A stretch of DNA of 64,000 bases from Punica granatum (lineage: Eukaryota > Streptophyta > Magnoliopsida > Myrtales > Lythraceae). The position numbers were made by a program, and so were the translations under genes. The notes beneath the pieces are model-generated. The model was not told the origin of the DNA. It made no database searches and was given only the letters and a program-made list of their open reading frames with translations. Positions 35,632-46,315 of this stretch are shown one piece after another (the first letter of the stretch is position 1; each line of letters opens with the position of its first letter). The DNA lies in NCBI RefSeq assembly GCF_007655135.1, contig NC_045131.1:30922001-30986000 (forward strand), written 5' to 3'.

Positions 35632-36205
35632 CATTGGATCATAGCCTTTTGTTGCAGTTGGATTATTTGGCCCCCGAGGCTGCACTCTTCAACCTGAAAA
35701 GCACACCAAAAGTTTAGAACTGATCTGCATGATCTGTTAACAGTAATGATCTGAGATTACACGGACAAACTCGAGTTGTCCGGGGAGATTGAGAGAGACT
35801 AACTTGCGAAAAGTATGTCCTGTGTAACAAATCCCCGCACTCTTCGACGAGGTTTCTTTCTCCTCCTGCCATTCTTGCTAGTTCCGAAATGAATACTTCC
35901 AGCTCTTCGGCCTGCAAATGGACAAAAAGATATTAGAAAAAGCACGCAATAACAACACTTCGTAAAAACCAGGAGCTGAGGATTGCTTCATTGAAAGTCC
36001 TAGCTTTCATACCTTTGCTGTAAAGCTCTGAACGTGAAGGGTTATTGCTTCCATGATCTTCACAACTGAAGCGAGCGCCTCCTTCACTTCTCTGACATCA
36101 GCCTGTATTACTTACAAAATAATGCGATCCATCATCTGTGTTCTTGCAAGAAAATATGAGTTTTGGTCTTTCTTCTGATGTAAAGGCACGATGGATTCAT
36201 AATAT
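35632..36205 (-). pseudogene. QWRF gene 3' end, truncated duplicate
   Basis: Carries the last three exons of the QWRF gene (around 35,632-35,695, 35,810-35,915 and 36,015-36,105), nearly identical to the intact gene ([25 protein letters not shown]). It is cut off at the tandem junction near 36,205, before exon 3, so the QWRF motif and N-terminal region are absent and it has no promoter of its own. Confidence 0.88.
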
Positions 36206-36366
36206 TGAGGAATGGATTCAAAGAGGAGGAGATCGACTTTTTTGGGGAGATCTCGGGTATATCATTTAGCCCTGACACTGAGTCCCTTTTCATTGGAGTG
36301 TGGGACTGCCTCTGTTCAGTACAACCGATGCAGAAACTATTCGTATCTTGACTCCGTGTTGTGAAA
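36206..36366 (+). pseudogene. WD40 gene last-exon fragment 2
   Basis: Begins mid-exon (ATGGATTCAAAGAGGAGGAG) and ends at the stop region (TGACTCCGTGTTGTGAAATG). It has small deletions near 36,305. It is the tandem counterpart of 28,302-28,455. Confidence 0.88.
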
Positions 36367-36860
36367 TGTCCTTATAAAATGTGCGCAATGGCATTGATCC
36401 TTTAGGTGGTGTACATTCGGATGGGGACGGTTACCGCTTTTTCATAAATGTTATGAGAATGGGGATAATATGCTCATAGCTTATCATCAATTTTTGCTGC
36501 CTCGTGGTGCTTCGGGGTTTCAATAATGCCCTTATAATTCAGAGAGAGGAAGACGGTTGTTTCATGAATCATAAATGATGGAGATTGTGTATATCTAGCT
36601 AATCTATGAATTAGGTGACTTTACTTCTAGCCTTTTGATTGTGGAGATGTGAAAATGGAGCTTTGTTTCTTTAATTAGAACTTGGTATGAATATTCGACT
36701 ATATGTTATCAATCATGTCGGGATCTAATTTTGATGCGGAGTAACGTACAATTTTCTGCAAATTCACTAGTTTATGAACTTGTACATTTTTCGCATAGTG
36801 GACTATTGGAAATGCTGAGGTGATAAATGGGGGAAGCAATTCTCTTCCCCATTTTGGAAT

Positions 36861-39800
36861 TAATGGAGGAGATGATACGAAATGATAGCATACCATGTAT
36901 ATATGTTTTATTTTAAGCATATTTTGATACACATTTATTTATTTCCTTTTGTATGTTTTCGTTCAGTGCCTTTTATATTCTGAATGCATTCTACCTTACC
37001 AGATGAGTGAGGATTCAACCATTCTTGTGCCCGAAACTTTATGGTATCAGAGCCATTATCGGGTAACACTTAATTGATTGGTTTGCTTCCGCTCATCCCT
37101 TCCCCCTTCCCAGCACCCATGGATGATAGTTCTTCCCCTTCAACCCTCTCCGTTCTTCCCTCTTATTCCTCAACCTCTACTGTCCTTCCCTCATCCATGC
37201 CAACCATACCTGTCAAACTTAATGGCAGAAATTATTTCTATTGGAAATGGATAATGACTCCACTGCTTACTACCTATGGATTGCTCGACTATGTCGAAGG
37301 CAGAGTCAGGGCACTGAGCAAGACTGTTATGGAAGCATATGGAAAAGCCATGCCGAATCCTGATTATCTGAATTGGCAGTTGAGGGACAACTTGGCCCTT
37401 ACCTGCGTGATGCTGGCGGTCATGAAGGAAATCAAGGTAATAATCCCCTCTGCCAAGACATTCTATGAAGCCTGAACGTCCCTTGCAACTTCATTTCTCA
37501 CACAAACTGCAGCACAAGATGACCTCCTTGATCAACAGTGGCGTGACTTGAAAAAGGGAGATCAATCAATGGCCAAATTTATCAACTCCGTGAAAGAACA
37601 CGCTCTGCGATATGCTTAGATAGGGAAGTTGAAGACACCTGCTGAGATCAATCGACGTATTTACACGGGTCTTGGTCTCGATTGGGAGCCCATTGTACTT
37701 GCTCAGTCAGAGCATATGCTCTCCATCAGCACAGACGAACTCTAATCTCTGCTCGTGGGTCACGAGGAACGTCGCATCTATGCTGCAAGCCAAGGACCAA
37801 AGACGAATTTCTCTTCTCATGGCTCCACTGCTACTGCTACTCCTCTGTCTGGCATCCTCGGTGTCACACTTGCTAAAAGTCCACTACTTAGATGGACGAA
37901 GCAATGACAGTGGCCAGAATAATCGAGACAGCCGTAGCAAAGGAGGAAAGGGCAATGGCAAAGGGAGCTCAAATTGTGGAAGTATCTCAAATGGTGGAAA
38001 CCCTATCACAGGGTCGGGCGGACAAGGAGGCTCCACCGTCTGGTTTAATGCTAACTCGGGTTGGCTTATTCAGGTCAGCCGCGCGACTCGCGCTTTCATC
38101 CAGGCGGGTTTAGGGTTTTTCCCATGCAGTCCAATCCAACTTTCCATGGAACCCGCGGCCCATTCCTTTTCAGCCCAGTCTAGAATTGGCCCAACTCGAC
38201 TATCATCTGCCGAACCTCTAACCAGCCCAATCATACTGCACCGTTTTGTCAGTTTAATCAATTCTTTGCAGCCCAGGCTCATCTGACCCACAGATCCTCT
38301 CAAGGATTCCATGATCTTGACTAGTACATTGACTCAGGTGCTACACACCACGTTACCTCAAACCAGTCTAACCTTAGTCTTCGTGACGATACCCCAAATT
38401 CAGATCATGTTTTTGTGGGTGATGATAAATCTCTTCTAGTCCTTGCTTTCGGTTCCTCTACTATTAAACTCTCTGAGCATCCTTTACACTTGAATCGCAT
38501 TCTTTATGCGCCATATATTTCCAAAAACCTCATATCTATATCCAAATTTGCCAAAGATAATTCTTATTTCTTTGAGTTTCATCCTGATCGTTTCATTGTG
38601 AAGGATATTCATACAGGCCGAGAGCTCATGAGTGGTTGGTTAAAGATGGACTCTACTGTTTCCATTCGAGAGACAGGCGCACTGGCAGTCCTTAGGCTCA
38701 TCTTTCCTCTTCTGGTTCCAGTGTCTTGTGGCATCAATGCCTTGGTCACTCATCTTTTCCTATTGTTCGTCGTGCATTGAGTCCTTATTCTCTTAATAAT
38801 GATCATGTTGATCGTGTATGTTCTATGAGGGAAAATAATAAATACATCTTCTCCACCTACTCTTAATAAAACAAACTCTTTGTTTGAACTTGTTCATACC
38901 GACATTTGGGGTCCCGCATCGATTGCCTCTCATACTGGTAATCATTACTATATTCATTTTCTTGATGATTATAGTAAATTCTCTTGGTTTTATGTCCTAA
39001 AATCTCGATCTAATGTACTTCACGTTTTTTGTGCATTTCGTCTCCAAATTGAGAATCTTTACGGACATTGAATCAAATATTTTCTCTCTGCAGATTTTTA
39101 GTATGAACTACAGAATAATGGAATTTTAAATCGAATCTCATGTCCTCACATTCCTCAATAGAACGATTCAACTAGGAGCAAATACCGCCATACCGTCGAA
39201 TGGGTCTGACAGTACTTTCCCACTCTTCTGTTCTTACGAAATTTTGGGATTATGCCTTTGAAACAACTGTATATCTTATCAATAGGATACCTACAAAATT
39301 CCTTGTTTTCAAGTCTCCTTATGAGGTTCTTCATGGTCACACTAACTTACGCGTACTTGGGTGCCTCTGCTATCCATACTTACATTCTTATACTCATCAT
39401 AAGTTGTAACCTCGGTCCCAACCTCGTGTCTTCCTTGGATATCCTTACCATTATCAACGATATCAGTGTTTTAACCCCGCCATTGGTGGTCTCTTCATAT
39501 CCATTCAGGTTGTTTTCAATGAGCATTACTTTCCATTCAGGTCAGGTGTGCCTATCTCGGTAGAAAATGGCAAGTTCGCTTTAAGCTCCGCATGTGCTCT
39601 GAGATGTCCTTCCCTCTCCTTCGGTACCTCTACCGATCTACTTATTCATATTCCAGTTCCACCATCCATTTCTCAACCCTATGAGTCCATTGGCTCTACG
39701 TTACACCTCCTGATCTTACAACTCCTACTCCTAAGATTCATGACCAGTCTACAGCTGTAGTCCTGGCTGAGGATACTTCGGGTCCTGATGTTGTGCCTGC

Positions 39801-40618
39801 TGCCTAAAACACTCATAGGATGGTTACCCGATCCAAGGATGAAACTCTGCCTCCGCCTCGATATACTATTTCTCGCCACCCTGTGGCTTTCTTTGTGTTT
39901 GTTGTTATATAGGAACCACATAAGTTTGCTTAGGCTCGTAAGAACCACCATTGGCGAGCAGCGATGCAAGATGAATATTTGGCCTTACTTCATAATAATA
40001 CTTGAGATCTTGTTATGCTGTCTCCAGCCTAGAATGTAGCTGGATGCAAGTGCGTCTACCGTATCAAGCAAAAAGTCAATGGCAGCATTGATCGATACAA
40101 GGCTCGCTTAGTGGCAAAGGGCTTTAATCAACGGGAAAAGGTTGATTATTCGGAGACATTCAGTAAAATTATCAAGCCAGTCACCATTCAGACAGTTCTG
40201 TCTATTATTGTCTCCTCTTAGTGGCTGATTTGACAGATGGATATGAAGAATGCCTTTCTGCATGGACACCTCACTAAAGAAGTTTATATGACACAGCCTC
40301 ATGGTTTCACTAATCCCTCTAGCCTTGATTATGTATGCAGACTACGTTGTTCTCTATACGGACTTAAGCAAGCCCCTAGGGCATGGTTTTAGCGACTTAG
40401 TACCTATCTTCAACACCTTGGTTTCTTTGATTCCAAGGCCGACTCTGCTCTTTTTATACTCTAGGAATCGCACTATCTCGTCTATCTCTTGGTTTATGTT
40501 GATGATACCATCTTGACTAGGACTCCAGATGCACCTTTTCAGTCCATAATTACTGCCTTGCAGAGAGTTTGCTATGAAGGATCTTGGCCCTCTTCATTTC
40601 TTTCTTGGTTAGCATCTA
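36861..40618 (+). mobile_element. Truncated, defective Ty1/copia retrotransposon
   Basis: A short 5' LTR-like region is followed by the primer-binding site TGGTATCAGAGCC at 37,042-37,054. Gag (ATG 37,119, UBN2-type, containing LNGRNYFYWKW) runs to TGA near 37,475. A GAG-pre-integrase-like stretch follows, then the integrase core (HTDIWGP near 38,893) and reverse transcriptase (AFLHGHL near 40,252; YVDD at 40,495-40,506). Multiple stops and frameshifts interrupt every domain. It ends abruptly in RT; RNase H and the 3' LTR are absent. It sits inside tandem unit 2 and replaces about 35 bases present in unit 1 (29,000-29,038). Confidence 0.9.
37042..37053 (+). promoter_or_regulatory. Copia primer-binding site (initiator tRNA-Met)
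   Basis: TGGTATCAGAGC, the standard plant copia primer site, 66 bases upstream of the gag region's open frame. Confidence 0.88.
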
Positions 40619-40684
40619 AATTGTGTTGACGAATTATCATATTTTGCTTAGTATATAAATTGCGATGAAAAAAACGAACACAGA

Positions 40685-41270
40685 TGGGATTATTTGGTCC
40701 CTCAAGCTGTATCTTCCACCCAGAAAGCACCAAAGAGGACTAATCTGCAGGATCCATGAACATGACTGACCTAATAAGATTACACTGGTTACATCGGACA
40801 ACTCCAGTTGTCCCTAGGAAACTAAGATATAGTAACTTTTGATGAGTATAATCTGTTGCATAACGAATTCCCACAATTTTATTGGAATTGTTTCCTTTTC
40901 TGCCACTCTTGCTAGTTCCAAAATGAGTGCTTTGTAATTGCAATTTATCAGCCTGGAATTAGAGCTACCAAACCGATATGAGAAATATGCAAGAAACAAC
41001 GTTCCTTCGCTGCTGAGTAGGTAATGCTGCAAGCAAAGTTCAAGCTTCCACACCTTCAGGGTATGGCTCCAAATATAAAATGCAATTAGAAGTTTCGCTT
41101 TTCTTCTAACTTGAGGGCACGATAAATCTGTGATCTGGATGGTAGAAGACCTTACCTCAACATTGGTACCGATGGGCAGCTGAACTGACGTGTTTTATAG
41201 AGCTTGAATTGCTTCGGACAAGAATGTCAAGTAATCATCCTCGAGAGTGAGAGTGGACTCCTTATCCAAA
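40685..41270 (-). pseudogene. QWRF gene 3'-end remnant 2
   Basis: Tandem counterpart of 29,110-29,690 with the same decayed exon equivalents (GATTATTTGGTCCCT, TCTTGCTAGTTCC, GTCAAGTAATCATCC). It is now separated from its WD40 fragment by the copia element. Confidence 0.75.
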
Positions 41271-41999
41271 TATCACATCTGATCTAAAGTAAACTGCAGA
41301 TTTTTTTATTTTTTTTTGTAAGTTGAAGACTAATGATATTGTTGTAGATGGAAAAAGGAAAAAAAAATTGAATGCCTGGAGCAAAATGAAGAAAGCATTA
41401 TGTGATACGACAGATTTTACTCACCAGGGAATCGAATTGAGGAGGGCTGGTACATGACTGTTGGAAGATCTAGAAGAAGAACATCATGTACTTCAGACGT
41501 AATTCACTGTAGTTAGTTCAAGTTGACATAATATTCAAAAATTTGCCCACAGTCCAAATGAGCTTTGTCTCTCGAAGAGACTTGCTGCAGGCAGGCAGAA
41601 ACTACACTACTCGAAAGATGAAGATGTTCTTCCTGCGACTCATCTGCCTTTTCATGGACAGCTTCTGCAATTACACATAAAAATGTTGTCAAGCAACCCT
41701 AGATTTTAGTGAAACCTTAAAAGAATATATATGCAGTCTCGTCATTAATTTAGAAACTATCTACTTTTAAAACAGTTAAGTTATTTCTGAACTTTTATTT
41801 CATTATATTAAGTCTACGACCTTCTTTATAATAAATTCAAAAAAAAAAAAAGGATTTGATTGCATTTGTAATGTGAGGATCCATTTGTATACATGGATCG
41901 TCTTATTACCATAACCAACTACTTCTTCCATATTAGCAAATACTTGAAAGATTTTCACATTCCGCTTAACAATACAAATTGGAAGTTTATATATATAGA

Positions 42000-42085
42000 A
42001 CGTGGCACCTGCTTAATTGATAAAATAAAATTTTTATTTTATCAAAATCTTTTATATCCATTGATTGATAAAATAAAATTTATTT
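42000..42085. repeat. AT-rich palindrome and local repeat
   Basis: TTGATAAAATAAAATTT occurs twice (about 42,017 and 42,063). The first copy is followed at once by TTATTTTATCAA, making a near-perfect hairpin. Tandem unit 1 lacks the inverted part at the matching place (about 31,230-31,300). Confidence 0.7.
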
Positions 42086-43013
42086 ATAGAAAAAAAAACT
42101 ATAGATTTTTTCACGAGTCTTTTTCATATGAAAATCAACTTAAATTATCGCAATTTTCTCTGGGAAGGGTTTTACCGGTTCAACTGGGTACAGCCGGTAG
42201 TGAGGACGACGGGACCGTCAAGCCAGAAGGGACCATCCTGTCTCTTGGGCGAATGATAGAAGTTTACCCATAGGAGAGAAGGGAGGCTGGTTTTTGGGAG
42301 GTCCAATCTATCTATGCTTTGCTTGCAGAGTTCAATGGATCGTTGATCGATTCAAGACCGATTTGATTCGATCTTCTTCTCTTCTCGTCCCTGAGCCTTC
42401 CCCGATTTCCTGTAAGCTCTCAATTTCTCTCCTTTTTGCGGCTCCTCGGCCCCGTAACAAATCCAGCTCTGCCCTAACCTAATTCTCCCTTTCGAATCGC
42501 TTCCGTCGATCGATTTCTGCTACGGTTGAAGTACTTAGCTTTCTGGTTTAGCAGGATAAAGATTTTTATATGCTAGGTTGTGAAATCCGTATTGCTCATT
42601 GACCTGGGTTCATGAATTATGACTGATATAGCTTAGAACTATTGCGTCTTGTTGCTTGTTTATCTTCCTGGATTTTTCTTAATTTACCCTTTTGATTATG
42701 GAACCAAGAGAAGAGAAGAGATTGACAAAATAATTGGATTAGGTAAACCTTGTTGCTTGATTTTTCATGTGTGTCCATGGCTGACACATTATTTAATTTT
42801 GTAGAGATGCTGACATGTGTCCATGGCTGACTTAGCTCGGAGTTGTTGCTTTATGATTGAAGAAATTTTGATGAACTTGATCGAATAAAAGTCTGATTCC
42901 ACTTTGTCCATGGAGCAGTTTATCCGAAATTCTTAGCTTTTATCTGTATTAGTACGCGGTTGTAAGATCTTCTGTGTATCTCAATCGTGGAAGTTTCTCA
43001 GTTTTCCAGCACC

Positions 43014-45479
43014 ATGTCTCAATACCAAGAGTATCACATGGAGAATGCAGCTGATGATCATGACATGGGAGTAGTGGATGATGAAATATATTTTCAGGGC
43101 AGAGTAATGGGTGACTCTGACACTGACGATGATGATGACTATGCCCATTTGGTAAGGCCCGATGCTTTGGTGGAGTTTTGTGTCAAAAAAGTTAGAGAGG
43201 GATATTTTAGGCGATATTTTTAAATTTACTTCAGGGAGACGTGTTGTTGTATCTTCCTGGAATCTCGGTGAAAGATGATCATTTCTTGCAGGACGATAAG
43301 AAGACAGATATATCAGCTGCTGATGCTAGGAGAGGAAAAGATATACAGGGAATCCCCTGGGAGAGATTAAGGATCACCCGGGAACAATATAGGAAAACCA
43401 GGCTTGAGCAGTACAAGAACTATGAAAATGTGCCACAATCAGGAGAGTGTTCCCAAAAGGTCCGTTATTACTGAGTGCTACAAATATAGTATGCGGTGTC
43501 ATACATTTATTAATCACTGTCATGTTATTGCGGTCCTTTTAACTCTCCAAATGTTCTTAGGGGTGTAAACCAACGAAGAGAGATGGAAATTACTACAAGT
43601 TCTGGCGAAATACTAAATCGGTGAAATCAACAATTCTTCATTTTCAAGTATGAAGGACATTCTCTCTTCTCATTCTGAAGATGAATCTATCCCGTACTGG
43701 TTTCTGATCCTCTTCCTTGAGTATATTTGGCTGAAGATTTTCCTTTTGTTGCAGTTGAGGAACTTAGTTTGGTCAACCACAAAGCATGATGTTTACCTAA
43801 TGTCCAATTTCTCCATCATCCACTGGTCATCATTGACATGCAAGAAAACTGAAGTCCTTGATGTTTATCGGCATGTAGCTCCCCGCGAGGTAGATATGTG
43901 CTTGTATGAGATTGATTGTTTGTCTTGAAACCTCGCAGTGCCATAATTCATTTTGCTACATTTTCCAGAAACATCCTGGCAGTCTCTTGGAGGGTTTTGC
44001 TCAAACTCAAGTCAGTACTCTCGCTGTACGTGATAAATTCTTGATTGCTGGGGGGTTTCAAGGGGAGCTTATCTGTAAGGTACTCTTCGTCTTTCTCACT
44101 CTCTTTCATGAGCATGCTCTTGTTTGATGCTAAGTATCATTTCTCGTCCTTACTGGTGATCACTTGATTTTTCATTTCTTATGAATGGTTCCATCTTTTG
44201 GCTGTAGCATTTGGACCGGCCTGGTGTTAGCTTCTGTTCGAGGACAACATATGATGATAATGCCATTACAAATGCAGTTGAAATATATGACAGGCCAAGG
44301 TTCATTATTTCGCCCTTTCCCGCTACCTCGTACTTATTGATTGTGCACATAAGTAGTTATAATGCTTAGCTTCCTCAGTGGGAAAAACTGTAAGCTACTT
44401 AGAGTTTTTTTCCTCATTATGACAGAAGTTTAGTAAAACGGAAAGGATGCAATAAAGCAGAGGTTTGTATATTGCATGGAAACTTACTTTCTGTTATTTG
44501 TTTATCAGCGGGGCAGTGCATTTCATGGTATCAAATAATGACTGTGGAGTCCGGGACTTTGATATGGAGAGGTTTACGCTTTGCAAGCATTTTAATTATC
44601 CTTGGCCAGTAAATGTAAGTTCTTCTCGTGTGAATTTATTCATTAATATGCATGCGCTAGTGTTACCACCCACCAGCCAGTTAATGCTTAACTTATTCTT
44701 CTACTTTGCTAGCTACCTACTATTTACTTTTGCCTTTTAATTGCTGTTACATCCTTCGATATCACAAGCTTTGTGCAAAGAGGATGGAAATTGGATTCAG
44801 GATTTAGTCCACGTGATCAGTTGTTTGGATGGGTCCTTGCTATTTTCTGTAGTATTGAGTTTAAATCTTGTATTTTTTTTTTTGACAGCATACCTCTATG
44901 AGTCCTGATGGTAAGCTTCTTGTTATCGTGGGTGATGACCCTGACGGGATGTTGGTAGATTCGCAAACAGGAAAGGTAGTGCTGTTTCTCTCTCTCGCGC
45001 TCTCTCTATATATATCTCTCTCCATTTTTTGGCATTCTTATCTGAAGATCGAATTCATATTGTAGGTGGTAATGCCGTTAGTGGGGCACCTGGATTTCTC
45101 CTTTGCATCTTCATGGCACCCAGATGGCCGCATCTTTGCAACAGGGAATCAAGACAAGACTTGCCGAGTTTGGGATGTCCGGAACCTGTCAAAATCACTA
45201 GCTGTGCTCAAGGGAAATATCGGAGCCATCAGGTCTCTTAGGTTCTCATCTGACGGGCAGTTCATGGCTATGGCGGAGCCCGCAGATTTTGTGCACGTGT
45301 ATGATGTGAAGAATGGATTTGAGGAGGAGCAGGAGATTGACTTCTTTGGGGAGATCTCTGGTATATCATTTAGCCCAGACACCGAGTCTCTTTTCATTGG
45401 AGTGTGGGACCGCACCTATGGTAGCCTCCTTCAGTACAACAGATCCAGAAAATACTCATATCTCGACTCCGTGTTGTGA
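43014..45479 (+). CDS. WD40-repeat protein, C2A9.03-like, tandem copy 2
   Basis: Same nine-exon structure as copy 1: first exon 43014-43151, last exon 45066-45479, with equivalent acceptors and donors between. The protein is nearly identical; differences seen include DMGVVDDE for DMGEVDDE, an acidic DTDDDDD run, MPLVGHLDF for MPLKGHLDF and C-terminal YLDSVL. All splice sites are intact and no stop is seen, so both copies should be functional. Intron 8 has a shorter, interrupted CT tract with TATATATA instead of the pure (CT)n of copy 1. This copy sits next to the intact QWRF gene, tail to tail, about 0.8 kb apart, so it may be the ancestral neighbour arrangement. Confidence 0.92.
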
Positions 45480-46315
45480 AATCATCCTCATAAAATGTAT
45501 GCATGGAGTGTTTATCCTTTGGGTGGTGTACATGCAGATAGGGACAGTGACCCCATTGGCATAAATGTTTTGAAGAAGGGGGTCAATATGTTTTTAGCTT
45601 TATGGTTCAATTTCTACCTTCTTGTGGTGCTTCAGGGTCTCAATAATGTCAGTGTTATAGGGGAGAGGAGGATGGTTGTTCTGTGAGGCGTAAAACGATA
45701 ATGATTGTGTATATGCTAGCTAATCTTTGAATTAGTTGATATTATGGAACTTTGTTACTGAACTTATAGCCGTTTGATTATGGGGATGTGAATAAGGAGT
45801 TTTCTTTCTTTAGTCAAAATTTGGTCCGAATATTTCGACTTCATGCTATCAATAGTGTCGGGATCTTATCGGGATGTGAAGTGAGACACCAGTGGAGGAA
45901 ACGCCATCAGTCCGCCCAGAATGATGGCCTAGTTGATCTTATCGTGATGTGAAGTACCGTTTTCTATTAATTTTCACAAGTTGAGGAAACGCTGCCATCC
46001 GCTCAGGTTTATGAGCTTGTAAACTTTTCATGCAGTGCAGTAAATCGGAGATGTTGAGAAGTGATGAATGTGGAAACAAATATTGCGGCACTCAGTAGTA
46101 CTTATTGGATCAAACTTATTTACAGGGCCTCGTAGAGAAAGAATGAAAGAATCACATTGGAGATGGTTATCAAGCAAATCTCTTCCCCCCCTTAAATATC
46201 GCCAAACAAAACATGAACAAAATTCTCGCACTGTACTTGGATTGCGCATTTTGGTCAGGATCCAAATTGCGAAGAGAACATGTCGAGCATTCTTGACGAG
46301 GAATGATAGCAGCCT

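Larger units (their letters stand above)
28302..36205. repeat. Tandem duplication unit 1 (WD40 fragment, QWRF remnant, WD40 gene, QWRF 3' end)
   Basis: Repeated as 36,206-46,907 after allowing for the copia insertion. The gene bodies are near-identical between units. The junction near 36,205 fuses QWRF intron sequence (ATTCATAATATTGAGG) directly to the middle of a WD40 last exon (AATGGATTCAAAGAGG). Confidence 0.85.
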
